A DNA stretch of 64,000 nt from Methylobacterium sp. CB376 (GTDB lineage: Bacteria; Pseudomonadota; Alphaproteobacteria; Rhizobiales; Beijerinckiaceae), in NCBI RefSeq assembly GCF_029714205.1, contig NZ_CP121648.1, positions 4,415,001 through 4,479,000 on the forward strand, read 5' to 3'. Positions within the stretch are counted from its first letter, which is position 1, and the number at the start of each line of letters is the position of its first letter. This document shows positions 9,622-18,059 of this stretch, in pieces. The position numbers and the translations under genes are program-made. A model generated the notes under the pieces. That model was not told the DNA's origin and made no database searches. It saw only the letters and a program-made list of their open reading frames with translations.

Positions 9622-10029
9622 ATGAAATCGCGGGATACGCTCATCCGGTTGCGACGCTTCCAGGTGGACGAGAAGCGCCGCCGCGTCACCCAGATCGAGT
9701 CGATGATCGCCGATTTCGCCCGGATGGCGGCGGAACTCGACCGTGAGGTCGCGCAGGAGGAGCAGCGCGCCGGGATCACCGACCCGGCCCATTTCGCCTA
9801 CCCGACCTACGCGCGGGCGGCGGCTCAGCGGCGCGACAACATCCGGCGCTCCGCCAGCGACCTCGACGCGCAGCTCGCCGAGGCCAAGGCGGCCCTGGCG
9901 GAAGCCTTCGAGGAGCTGAAGAAGGTCGAGATCCTCGACGACCGCGAGCGCTCGGCCGAGCGGGCCGCGGACGCGGCGCGCGAGCAGTCGGATCTCGACG
10001 CGATCGGGCTCGGCCGCGCCCGGGCCTGA
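9622..10029 (+). CDS. fliJ: flagellar export chaperone FliJ
   Basis: A 135-residue, highly charged, almost entirely alpha-helical protein with heptad-rich coiled coils (about 10-60 and 75-125), typical of FliJ. FliJ sits in the FliI hexamer and couples export to the proton-motive force. The start MKSRDTLIRLRRFQVDEKRR is characteristic of alphaproteobacterial FliJ. It lies 126 bp downstream of fliI, separated by a GC-rich hairpin (9546-9561), and probably belongs to the same transcription unit. A dispersed repeat follows 88 bp after the stop. Confidence 0.88.
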   Translation: MKSRDTLIRLRRFQVDEKRRRVTQIESMIADFARMAAELDREVAQEEQRAGITDPAHFAYPTYARAAAQRRDNIRRSASDLDAQLAEAKAALAEAFEELKKVEILDDRERSAERAADAAREQSDLDAIGLGRARA

Positions 10030-10117
10030 GCCGCGGGCGGGATGTGCCGGTCGTTGCCCGGACGGCGCCTCTGCGGAGCTGGCGTCCCCGGCAGCGACAG
10101 ACGATCAGCGTGTCATC

Positions 10118-10303
10118 CGCTGTCCGGACGATCACGTCCGGACAGCGTCTGCCAAGCCCGCGCGGCGCTTGAGCGAAGCCCCAATCCGCCATCCCGAAGG
10201 GATCAAGCGGATTTGGTATGACGAGCCCGCGCGGCGCTTGAGCGACGCCGACATCCGCATTGCCGAAATGGGAGATGGCGACGCAATCCGTCGAATGTCG
10301 GAT
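10118..10303. repeat. dispersed hairpin-plus-module repeat, copy 1
   Basis: It opens with a perfect 13-bp hairpin: CGCTGTCCGGACG at 10118-10130 pairs with CGTCCGGACAGCG at 10135-10147, loop ATCA. Two tandem copies of a module beginning AGCCCGCGCGGCGCTTGAGC follow, at about 10154 and 10220. The second module ends exactly at the stop codon of the downstream GNAT gene. Related copies lie at 17941-18059 (reverse orientation) and 61201-61381. All lie at 3' ends of genes. Confidence 0.8.
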
Positions 10304-10893
10304 CAGGCCAGCACCGGCACGTGCGGCGCTGCCTCGCGCGGGAGGTGGCCCGAGAGGCGCGGGTCCGGCACCACCTCGATCGCGCGGGCGAACGGCGTGA
10401 ACCCGCTCGCTTGATAGAAACCGATCGCGGAGGGGTGGTCGAAGGTGCAGGTGTGCACCCAGACCCGGGAGACCGGTCGCGCCCAGGCGCGGCGCAGGGC
10501 CTCTCCCATCAGCTGCCGCCCGATCCCGCGCCCCACCGCCTCGGGAACCAGACCCAGGAAGGCGATCTCGACCTCGCCCTCGACCCGCGCGTCGAGTTCA
10601 ACGAGGCCGATGTCGTGGCCGTCCCGCGTGAGCGCGAGCGCCTCGACCGCTGGGTCGGTCAGGATGGCGGCGAGCGCGGCGTCCGCCATCCGCCGCCGGC
10701 TGAACCAGAGCCAGGGCGTGCCGATCCGCGCGAACAGGGCGCGGTAGCGGGGGAGGTCCGCACCGAGCGCCGCCAGCGGCAGTTCCGGCGCGTCCGGCAG
10801 GGGAGGGCGGTTGCGCATCTCGAGCGAGGTCACGACCGCCGCCACGTGCGTCGCCGGGATGGGGGTGAGCCCGTCGCAGTTCAAAGGCGTCAT
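10303..10893 (-). CDS. GNAT family N-acetyltransferase
   Basis: A 196-residue GCN5-related acetyltransferase. The acetyl-CoA pyrophosphate-binding motif is seen as LGLVPEAVGRGIGRQLM near residues 110-126, and the C-terminal motif around HPSAIGFYQASGF near 150-162 is typical of the fold. The substrate cannot be predicted. The ATG at 10893 was chosen over 10953 because the extra residues are low-complexity Gly/Ala. Its 3' end abuts the dispersed repeat. Confidence 0.85.
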   Translation of the reverse strand: MTPLNCDGLTPIPATHVAAVVTSLEMRNRPPLPDAPELPLAALGADLPRYRALFARIGTPWLWFSRRRMADAALAAILTDPAVEALALTRDGHDIGLVELDARVEGEVEIAFLGLVPEAVGRGIGRQLMGEALRRAWARPVSRVWVHTCTFDHPSAIGFYQASGFTPFARAIEVVPDPRLSGHLPREAAPHVPVLA

Positions 10894-11043
10894 GGCCGGC
10901 CCCCTACCGCAGGGTGAGGCGCCGCCGCAAGCCCCGCCCAAAGCCCCGCACAAGCCGCCGAGGGCACCTCATGCGGGCTGGCAGCGTTTGCAGCGGGCGC
11001 GCGCCGCGTTAGATCCGCCGGCGGGCGGTGCGGGAGCGGGGCG

Positions 11044-11931
11044 ATGACGCAGGACAACGGGACCGGGGTCCACCGCTTCCCCGTCGCGGCCGGCCCGGAG
11101 GGGCCGACCGTGTCCGACATGATGGCCCGCCCGGACGGCCCGGCCCTCGAATGGGTGGAGGCGCGCCCCCTCGGCCAGCCCCGCGGCGCGCCGCTGCTTT
11201 TCGTGCACGGGGCCTTCGGGGGCGCCTGGATCTGGCAGGAGATCTTCCTGCCGCACCTCGCCCGGCGCGGGCGGCGGGCGCTGGCCTTCAGCCTGCGCGG
11301 CCACGGCCGCAGCCAGGGCGCCCGCCAGCTGAAGGAGGCCTCCCTCGCCGACTACCTGTACGACCTGCGCGCCGCGATCGCCCGCTGCGGCGAGCCCCCG
11401 ATCCTGGTCGGCCACTCCCTCGGCGCCCTGCTCGCCCAGCGCCTGATCGGGCAGGTGCCCCTGCGCGGGCTCGTGCTGCTCGCGCCCCTGCCGCCGGACG
11501 GCCTCGCCCTCGTGGGCGCCCGCATCGCCCTCACGGATCCGGGCTTCTGGGTCGAGGCCCTGGCGGGCGCCCTGCTGCCCGGCCGCGGGCCGGCGGTGGC
11601 GCTCTCCCGCCACTGGCTGTTCTCGGAGGGCCTCTCCTTCGAGCGCGCCCGCGCCTACGCGGCCCGGATGTCGGCGGAGAGCCCGGTGGCGCTGGCCGAG
11701 GCGCATTGGCCGGCCCCGACCGTCCCGGCCGCCCTGATGGGACTGCCGGCCCTGGTGGTCGGCGGCGCCCGCGACCGCATGATCTGGCCGGTGACGACCT
11801 GGCGCACGGCGCTCTACCACGGCGCGCAGCACCGGACCGTGCCGGACATCGCCCATTTCCTGCAGCTCGATTACGGCGCCGAGGGCGTCGCCCGCCTCCT
11901 CATCGACTGGGCGGACGAGCGCGGCCTGTGA
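11044..11931 (+). CDS. alpha/beta hydrolase
   Basis: A 295-residue alpha/beta-hydrolase fold enzyme. The oxyanion region is LFVHGAFGGAWIWQE near residues 54-68, and the nucleophile elbow is GHSLG near 121-125. A C-terminal catalytic His is likely in VPDIAHFLQLD near 265, and the acid probably lies in GGARDRMIWPV. The substrate is unknown; esterase, lipase-like and thioesterase activities are all possible. It stands alone between a divergent GNAT gene and a membrane-protein gene. Confidence 0.85.
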   Translation: MTQDNGTGVHRFPVAAGPEGPTVSDMMARPDGPALEWVEARPLGQPRGAPLLFVHGAFGGAWIWQEIFLPHLARRGRRALAFSLRGHGRSQGARQLKEASLADYLYDLRAAIARCGEPPILVGHSLGALLAQRLIGQVPLRGLVLLAPLPPDGLALVGARIALTDPGFWVEALAGALLPGRGPAVALSRHWLFSEGLSFERARAYAARMSAESPVALAEAHWPAPTVPAALMGLPALVVGGARDRMIWPVTTWRTALYHGAQHRTVPDIAHFLQLDYGAEGVARLLIDWADERGL

Positions 11932-12060
11932 GGGGTCGCGGTGGCACGAAACCGTCATGATCGCGTGAAAGGAGGGCGCCCGGCCGCGACGCGCCTCCTT
12001 GCGGCCAGGACGGCGCTCGGGCATCAAGCGCCCCGACCCGGGAGTGCGACGGACATCGCC

Positions 12061-13113
12061 ATGAAGAAGATTCGTGAGTTCATTTGGCCGGCGATCGGCC
12101 TCGCGGCCGTCGTGGTCTCGATCTACCTGCTCTGGCACCAGTTGAAGGGGCTCTCGATCGCCGATGTCGAGGCGAGCCTCAAGGCGATCCCGCCGCACCG
12201 CTACGCGCTCGCCGCCGCCTCGACGCTGATGGCCTACATGGCCCTGGCCTGGTACGACCGGATCGCGCTGATCCACCTCGGCGTGAAGGGCATCTCCTGG
12301 CTCTTCGTCTCGCTGTGCTCCTTCACCACCTACGCGCTGTCGCACAATATCGGCGCCTCGGTCTTCTCGGGCGCCCTCGTGCGCTACCGGGCCTACACGT
12401 CGAAGGGGCTCACGGCCGCGCAGGTCGCGGTGCTGGTGGCCCTGTGCTCCTTCACCTTCGGCCTCGGCACGATGCTGCTCGGCGGCCTCGTCCTGACCCT
12501 GCAGCCGGACCTGCTGACCCGCCTCACCGGCATGCTCCCCGGGGTGATGACCAACCCCGCCACCGCCCGCATCCTCGGCGCCGGCCTGCTCGGCGTGGTC
12601 GGGCTCTACGTCGTGGGCTCGATCCTGCACCTCAAGCCGCTGACGATCCGCAGCTTCAAGCTCGAATACCCCCGCCCGAACGTGATGGTGCGCCAGCTCA
12701 TCGCGGCGCCGCTGGAGCTGATCGGCGCGGCCGGCATCATCTACTTCGCCCTGCCGGAGGCCGGGAATCCGGGCTTCCTCGTCGTGCTGGCGGTGTTCCT
12801 GGCCTCGTTCTCGGCCGCCCTGGTCTCGCACGCGCCGGGCGGGCTCGGGGTGTTCGAACTCGTCTTCATCACGGCGATGCCGGACCTGCCGAAGGTCGAG
12901 GTGCTCGCCGCGGTGCTGATCTTCCGCCTGTTCTACCTGCTCCTGCCCTTCGCCATGGCGATCGTGGTGGTGCTGCTGTTCGAGCGCGGCCGCCTCGCCG
13001 CCGCGATCCGCGGCAAGGCCGAGCTGTCCCCCGGCGCCCCGGCCGCGCCGGTCGACGGTCCCGGCCTCAAGCCGGACCTCCCGGCCTCGCCGCCGATCCG
13101 CAAGGTCGGCTGA
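12061..13113 (+). CDS. YbhN/UPF0104 (LPG synthase-like) integral membrane protein
   Basis: A 350-residue polytopic membrane protein of the lysylphosphatidylglycerol synthase transmembrane-region/YbhN family. It has about eight hydrophobic helices, the first at residues 9-28. Family hallmarks are SLCSFTTYALSHNIGASVFSG near 80-100 and the strongly conserved SHAPGGLGVFELVF near 258-271. It lacks the C-terminal aminoacyl-transferase domain of MprF. YbhN-type proteins are implicated in lipid translocation or envelope homeostasis. The ATG at 12061 places the first helix at the N-terminus; the frame open from 11941 would add about 40 polar residues. The methyltransferase gene follows after 6 bp, so the two are probably an operon. 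Confidence 0.83.
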   Translation: MKKIREFIWPAIGLAAVVVSIYLLWHQLKGLSIADVEASLKAIPPHRYALAAASTLMAYMALAWYDRIALIHLGVKGISWLFVSLCSFTTYALSHNIGASVFSGALVRYRAYTSKGLTAAQVAVLVALCSFTFGLGTMLLGGLVLTLQPDLLTRLTGMLPGVMTNPATARILGAGLLGVVGLYVVGSILHLKPLTIRSFKLEYPRPNVMVRQLIAAPLELIGAAGIIYFALPEAGNPGFLVVLAVFLASFSAALVSHAPGGLGVFELVFITAMPDLPKVEVLAAVLIFRLFYLLLPFAMAIVVVLLFERGRLAAAIRGKAELSPGAPAAPVDGPGLKPDLPASPPIRKVG

Positions 13114-13119
13114 CCCGCG

Positions 13120-13971
13120 ATGGGCCGCGCGCGGCTGCGCCGGGCGCGGCTCGGCTTGGCGGCCCTGCTCGGCCTCCCGGGCGGGGGCTACTTCATCCCC
13201 TACCGGCACGCCGCGGCGAGGGCGGCGCAGGAGGGCTACCCGGCCCTGGAGCCGCTGTTCCGGGAGGCCGAGCCGGATTTCCGCGCGCACCTCGCCGAGA
13301 TCGCCGCCCGGGCCGGGGATCTGCGGCGCGTCGCCGAGGGCGGCCCCGGGCTCCTCGGGCCGCGCCCGCCCCGCCTGACCCAGGACTGGTTCCCGCGCCT
13401 CGACGCCGCCGCCGCCTACGCGATGGTGCGGCGGGCGCGGCCGCGGCGGATCGTCGAGGTCGGTTCCGGGCACTCGACCCGCTTCCTCGCGCAGGCCGTG
13501 GCCGATGGCGGGATGCCGACCGCGCTCACCTGCATCGACCCGCGCCCGCGCGCGCCGCTGCCGGCCCTGCCCGGCCTGCGGCACGAGGCGCGGCTGTTCG
13601 GTCCGCGCGACGGCGAGGCCCTGGCCTCGCTCGCGCCCGGGGACCTGCTCTTCATCGATTCGAGCCACGTGGCGATGCCGGGCAGCGACGTCGACCGGCT
13701 CCTCCTCGACGCGCTGCCGCGCCTCGCCCCGGGCGTGCTCGTCCACCTGCACGACGTCTTCCTGCCCGACGCCTACCCGCCCGAATGGGCGTGGCGCGGC
13801 TACAACGAGCAGGTCGTGGTGGGCGCGCTGATCCAGGGCGGCGCCTTCGCCCTCGCCTTCGCCAGCCGCTACGTGGCGACGCGCACGGATTGGCTCGCCG
13901 GCAGCCCGCTGGCGGGCCTGCCCCTCCCGCCGGGCGCCTTCGAGACCAGCCTCTGGCTGCGCAAGCGCTGA
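13120..13971 (+). CDS. class I SAM-dependent methyltransferase
   Basis: A 283-residue protein whose centre has a Rossmann-type SAM-binding motif IVEVGSGHSTRFLAQAV near residues 109-125. The segments LTCIDPRPRAPLP and DLLFIDSSHVAMPGSDVDRL follow, as in the Methyltransf_24 family. The substrate is unknown; relatives occur in glycan and natural-product clusters. A short hydrophobic stretch near residues 10-22 could anchor the N-terminus. It starts 6 bp after the YbhN-type gene and is likely co-transcribed with it. Confidence 0.8.
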   Translation: MGRARLRRARLGLAALLGLPGGGYFIPYRHAAARAAQEGYPALEPLFREAEPDFRAHLAEIAARAGDLRRVAEGGPGLLGPRPPRLTQDWFPRLDAAAAYAMVRRARPRRIVEVGSGHSTRFLAQAVADGGMPTALTCIDPRPRAPLPALPGLRHEARLFGPRDGEALASLAPGDLLFIDSSHVAMPGSDVDRLLLDALPRLAPGVLVHLHDVFLPDAYPPEWAWRGYNEQVVVGALIQGGAFALAFASRYVATRTDWLAGSPLAGLPLPPGAFETSLWLRKR

Positions 13972-14211
13972 GGCGCCCTCGGGCGGGATCAGGTCGCCTC
14001 GCCCGCGGATCCCGCTCCGGGTTCTCGATCCCGCCGCATCGTCTGCGACGGTCCGGCGGCCCCGTCGCCGGGCGATCCGCGCAGCAGAATTGCACGGGGC
14101 AATCCTGCTTGGGTCTCTTGGTGTCGCATCGCGTTTCGCTGACGCGGTGCTTCGGTTCGCCGCCGAAAAGGTGACCACGTCGGCACCGGCCGGTCCCGGC
14201 CGGAAGGATGC

Positions 14212-15156
14212 TTAGACGACGTGGTCCGGGGCGAGCGCGCAGGCCGGGCCGCCCGCGATCTCCACCTGCAGCGTCGCGTGCGCGATGCCGAAGCGCTCCC
14301 GCAGCACCTGCCCGCACTCGGCCAGGAAATGGTTGCCCGGGTGCCCGGCCGGCATCACCAGGTGGGCGGTGAGCGCCGTCTCGGTGGTGCTCATCGACCA
14401 GACGTGCAGGTCGTGGACCTCGGCGACGCCGGGCCGCTCGGCGAGGCAGCGGCGCACGGCCACGGGGTCGATGCCCGGCGGCACCGCCGCGAGCGACATG
14501 GTCACGCTGTCGCGCAGCAGGCCCCAGGTGCCCGCGACGATCACCGCCACGATCACGAGACTCACCAGCGGGTCGATCCAGGTCCAGCCGGTGAGCACGA
14601 TCGCGAGCCCCGCCAGGACGACCCCCGCCGAGACCGCCGCATCCGCCACCATGTGCAGGTAGGCGCCGCGGATGTTGAGGTCGCCCTTGCGCCCGGAGGC
14701 GAACAGCCAGGCGGTGAAGCCGTTGATGGCGATCCCGATCAGCGCGACGGTGATCACGGTGCCGCCGGCCACGGGGGGCGGGTCGGCGAAGCGCAGGATC
14801 GCCTCCCAGGCGATGGCCCCGACCGCCACCAGCAGGAACACGGCGTTGAACAGGGCGGCGAGGATCGAGCTGCCGCGCAGGCCGTAGGTGAAGCGCGCGG
14901 AGGGCGCGCGCCGCGCCAGCACCGCCGCCGCCCAGGCGATCAGGAGGCCGAGCACGTCCGAGAGATTGTGGCCCGCATCCGCCAGCAGCGCCACGGAGTC
15001 GCTCAGGACGCCGAACACCGCCTCGACCAGCACGAAGCCGGTGTTGAGGGCGACGCCGATCGCGAAGGCGCGGCCGAACTCGGCCGGGGCGTGGACGTGC
15101 CCATGGCCGTGATGATGGCCGTGATCGTGGTGGTGGTGCGCGTGGTCGTGTCCCAT
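14212..15156 (-). CDS. cation diffusion facilitator (CzcD/ZitB type) metal exporter
   Basis: A 314-residue CDF transporter that exchanges Zn2+ or related divalent cations for protons across the inner membrane. It has a His-rich N-terminus (MGHDHAHHHHDHGHHHGHGH), six transmembrane helices and the two metal-site helices DAGHNLSD (about residues 48-55) and HMVADA (about 156-161). A C-terminal cytoplasmic dimerisation domain starts near residue 205. I prefer the ATG at 15156 because it gives the canonical His-rich start; an in-frame GTG at 15177 would add seven residues. The metal specificity cannot be fixed from sequence. Confidence 0.93.
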   Translation of the reverse strand: MGHDHAHHHHDHGHHHGHGHVHAPAEFGRAFAIGVALNTGFVLVEAVFGVLSDSVALLADAGHNLSDVLGLLIAWAAAVLARRAPSARFTYGLRGSSILAALFNAVFLLVAVGAIAWEAILRFADPPPVAGGTVITVALIGIAINGFTAWLFASGRKGDLNIRGAYLHMVADAAVSAGVVLAGLAIVLTGWTWIDPLVSLVIVAVIVAGTWGLLRDSVTMSLAAVPPGIDPVAVRRCLAERPGVAEVHDLHVWSMSTTETALTAHLVMPAGHPGNHFLAECGQVLRERFGIAHATLQVEIAGGPACALAPDHVV

Positions 15157-15245
15157 GGCACCGACATAGTCGATCACGCTGGGTCAGGCGAGCCTGGTCG
15201 GGCGGGCGGACAGGGTGTCGGCGCGGCCTGCGCATCGCGGCGCCG

Positions 15246-16682
15246 TCAGGCGGGCGGTGATTCCGCCCAGGAAGCGGGCCGCGATCCCAGCGGCCTCGCC
15301 GGCCGGTCCCAGCGCACCGGCGTTCCGGCGATCGAGACCGGGGGGCTCGCGCGCCGCGCCGGCCCCCAGCCGGTCGCCTCGACGGCCGCCTCCGCGAAGT
15401 CCGTCGCGACGTCGGTCTGTGTCGCGCCCTCGGAGCCGGGCGGGGCGGCCTCGCCTTGAACCGCCGCCAGCAGCGCCGCGGTCCGGGCGAGGGAGAGCCG
15501 CGCCGAGAGGCCCCGCCCGTCCGTCAGGCGATGGCGCAGGGCCCTGAGCACGGCCGCCGCCGCCAGGTAGCCGGTGGCGTGGTCCAGGGCCTGGACGGGC
15601 AGAGGCACCGGGACGCCGGCCCCGCGCCAGCGCATCCCCGCTTCGGCGATCCCGGAGGACATCTGGACGAGGCTGTCGAAGCCGCGCCGGGCGCGCCAGG
15701 GTCCCGACCAGCCATAGGCGTCGAGCGAGACGTCGATCAGGCCCGGCCGGAGGGAGCGGCGCGCGGCCTCCCCGTAGCCGAGGGCGTCCAGCGCCCCCGG
15801 CCGGTAGCCGTGCACGAGGACGTCCGCCCCGGCGAGCAGGCGCTCGAAGGTCTCGCGGTCGCGCGGCGCCCGGAGATCCAGGCGGGCGCAGCTCTTGCCG
15901 AGGGTGACCTCCGGGGCGACCGCGTCCTCCTCCCAATCCGGCGGGTCGATGCGCAGGACATCGGCGCCGAACCCGGCCAGGAAGCGCGTCGCCACCGGCC
16001 CGGCCAGGATGCGGGTCAGGTCGAGGATCCTCAGCCCGGCCAGCGGCCGGCCGGGGCTCGGCCGCCAGGCCGAGGGGGAGGTCTCCGCGGGCGCGAACGC
16101 CACCAGCGGCTCGGCGGCGACGGCGCACCCCTGCGGATGGCGGGCCCACTCGGCGGCGGACCGCATCGCCGCCGCGCATCCGCCGGCCGCGACCACCGCC
16201 TCCTCGAGCGCGGCGGCCTCCCAGCGCGACGCCGCGGCGGCGACGGAGGGTCGGTCGGCACCGCATCCCAGAACGGACAGCGCGGCGGCCCGGTGGCGCG
16301 GCGCGTTGGTGTGGAGCCGGATCCAGCCGTCGCGCGACGCATAATCGCCGGCGACGGGATCCCAGGCCGGCGGCAGGGTCCAGCCGATCGGCAGCAGGGA
16401 TCGCGCGAACCAGAGCGCCGAGAGCGGGCGGGAGACGCGGATGGCGGGCGCTGTGGCGGTGGCGGCCAGTTCGGCGACGGCGAGCGCGGCCGTCCCGATC
16501 GCGGCCGCGGCGAGGGCCGCGACCGGGAAGGCGGAGGGCAGGAGCGCGGTCCCCTCGAAGCGGAGCGGCCCCGCGCGGCTTTCGGCGAGGCCGATGGCGG
16601 GCAGGATCCGGGCGAGGATCGGCGCCTCGCCCGACCGGCCGTCATCGCCCGCGGGCGGGGCGCCGCGCATCCGCTCCGACAT
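15246..16682 (-). CDS. CaiB/BaiF (family III) CoA-transferase
   Basis: A 478-residue protein with a family III CoA-transferase domain in its C-terminal two thirds. The motif is GLRILDLTRILAGPVATRFL, followed by ADVLRIDPP and LVHGYRPGALDALGYG. The N-terminal ~190 residues are a degenerate, Ala-rich copy of the fold, as in larger members. Such enzymes move CoA between carboxylic acids through an enzyme-bound anhydride. The substrate pair is unknown. The gene is divergent from a citrate-synthase-like gene with about 60 bp between them, suggesting shared control and possibly a shared acyl-CoA pathway. Confidence 0.8.
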   Translation of the reverse strand: MSERMRGAPPAGDDGRSGEAPILARILPAIGLAESRAGPLRFEGTALLPSAFPVAALAAAAIGTAALAVAELAATATAPAIRVSRPLSALWFARSLLPIGWTLPPAWDPVAGDYASRDGWIRLHTNAPRHRAAALSVLGCGADRPSVAAAASRWEAAALEEAVVAAGGCAAAMRSAAEWARHPQGCAVAAEPLVAFAPAETSPSAWRPSPGRPLAGLRILDLTRILAGPVATRFLAGFGADVLRIDPPDWEEDAVAPEVTLGKSCARLDLRAPRDRETFERLLAGADVLVHGYRPGALDALGYGEAARRSLRPGLIDVSLDAYGWSGPWRARRGFDSLVQMSSGIAEAGMRWRGAGVPVPLPVQALDHATGYLAAAAVLRALRHRLTDGRGLSARLSLARTAALLAAVQGEAAPPGSEGATQTDVATDFAEAAVEATGWGPARRASPPVSIAGTPVRWDRPARPLGSRPASWAESPPA

Positions 16683-16730
16683 GGTGCAGTCTCCTTGACG
16701 TGAGAGCCGCCAGCCTCTCGGCTGTGCCGC

Positions 16731-16745
16731 GGAGGATTAATCTTG
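16731..16745 (+). promoter_or_regulatory. ribosome binding site fixing a TTG start
   Basis: GGAGG at 16731-16735 lies seven bases before TTG at 16743. The next in-frame ATG (16761) is 25 bases from this site, too far. The citrate-synthase-like gene therefore most likely starts with TTG. Confidence 0.7.
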
Positions 16746-17903
16746 ATCGACACGATCAACATGCGGGAATGGATCGACCGCGACGCGGCGCTGCACGCGC
16801 TCGGCATCAAGCCCCAGACGCTCTACGCCTATGTCAGCCGCGGCCGCATCGGGATGTGCCCCGATCCGGGCGATCCGCGGCGCAGCCTCTATCGGGCCGA
16901 CGACGTCGCGGCCCTGAGGGCCCGGCATATCCGGGGCCGCAAGCTCGCCGACATCGCCGCCGGCGCCCTCGCCTGGGGCGAGCCCTCGCTGGCCACCAGC
17001 ATCTCGACCGTGCACCAGGGCACGCTCCTCTATCGCGGCGTGGGCGCGGTCGATTGGGCGCGGGCGGCCACCCTCGAGGACACGGCCGCGCTCCTCTGGC
17101 AGGGCGATCGGGAGATCCGCTTCCCCGCGCCGCGGGTGCGGCCGCGCGAGCCGTTCGCGGCGCTGGCCGCGCTCGCGGCGTCGGGCCGGGCAACGCTCGG
17201 GCTCGGCGGGAATGGCCTGCGCGGCGACGCCGCGACCGCGATCGGCCATCTCGCCGCGAGCCTCGGCGCCGCGCGGGGCGACGCGCCGGTGCACCGCCGC
17301 CTCGCCGAGGCCTGGTCCCTCGGCGAGAGCGAGGGCGAGCGGATCAGGCTCGCGCTGATCCTCCTGGCCGAACACGAACTCAACGCCTCCACCTTCGCGG
17401 TGCGCGTCGCGGCCTCGACGGGCGCTTCCGTCGCCGCCGGGCTGCTCGCCGGTCTCTGCGCGCTCTCGGGACCCCGCCATGGCGGGGCCGGCATGGCCCT
17501 GGCGGCCCTGATGGGGGATGCCCGCCGCTGCGGCGCCGGCGAGGCGGTCGCCGCGTGGCTGGCCCGCGGCCGGGCGCTCCCCGGTTTCGGCCATCCGCTC
17601 TACCCGGCCGGCGATCCGCGCGCGAGGGCGCTGCTGGCGGAGCTCGCGCCGGACGAGACGGCGCGCGCCCTGCAGGAGGCGGCCTTCGCCGAGACGGGGG
17701 ACCTGCCCAACGTCGATTTCGCGCTCGCCTGCCTGGCCGAGGCGTTGCGGCTGCCGGGCGACGCGCCTCTGTCCCTGTTCCTGCTCGGCCGCAGCGTCGG
17801 CTGGAGCGCCCACTTCATCGAGCAATCCGCCGAGGGCGGCCTCATCCGCCCGCGCGCCCGCTACCGCGGGCCGGGGCCGCGATCGGGCCCGGCCGGGCCC
17901 TGA
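16743..17903 (+). CDS. citrate synthase-like enzyme with N-terminal helix-turn-helix
   Basis: A 386-residue member of the citrate/2-methylcitrate synthase family, preceded by a MerR-like helix-turn-helix segment (about residues 7-60, including DRDAALHALGIKPQTLYAYV). The catalytic triad appears intact: His in GPRHGGAG near residue 246, His in GFGHPLYPAG near 284, and Asp in NVDFALACL near 326. Such HTH-fused citrate synthases are widespread in alphaproteobacteria and are not the main TCA enzyme. Condensation of acetyl- or propionyl-CoA with a keto acid is the expected chemistry. A strong ribosome binding site supports the TTG start. It is divergent from a CoA-transferase. Confidence 0.83.
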   Translation: MIDTINMREWIDRDAALHALGIKPQTLYAYVSRGRIGMCPDPGDPRRSLYRADDVAALRARHIRGRKLADIAAGALAWGEPSLATSISTVHQGTLLYRGVGAVDWARAATLEDTAALLWQGDREIRFPAPRVRPREPFAALAALAASGRATLGLGGNGLRGDAATAIGHLAASLGAARGDAPVHRRLAEAWSLGESEGERIRLALILLAEHELNASTFAVRVAASTGASVAAGLLAGLCALSGPRHGGAGMALAALMGDARRCGAGEAVAAWLARGRALPGFGHPLYPAGDPRARALLAELAPDETARALQEAAFAETGDLPNVDFALACLAEALRLPGDAPLSLFLLGRSVGWSAHFIEQSAEGGLIRPRARYRGPGPRSGPAGP

Positions 17904-17940
17904 CGGGGGTCGCGGGCCGGGTTCGCCCGCGGGCCGGTTC

Positions 17941-18059
17941 ATCCGCCATCCGGTTGATGGCTTCGCCATCTCCGATTTCGGCCATGCGGATGTCGGCGTC
18001 GCTCAGGCGCCGCGCAGGCTTGTGATCCGGGATCCGCTTCGATCAAGCGGATCCCGGAT
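17941..18059. repeat. dispersed hairpin-plus-module repeat, copy 3 (reverse orientation)
   Basis: It holds a perfect 15-bp hairpin: ATCCGGGATCCGCTT at 18025-18039 pairs with AAGCGGATCCCGGAT at 18045-18059, loop CGATC. Next to it is one copy of the module on the minus strand, in which AAGCCTGCGCGGCGCCTGAG matches the modules at 10.2 and 61.3 kb. The hairpin ends on the first base of the flhA stop codon and may terminate or protect the flhA mRNA. Confidence 0.8.

Noticed and set aside
10969..14178. 1069-codon minus-strand open frame
   Set aside because: It is the reverse-strand shadow of the hydrolase, YbhN-type and methyltransferase genes, with low-complexity Arg/Gly/Ala composition and no domain.
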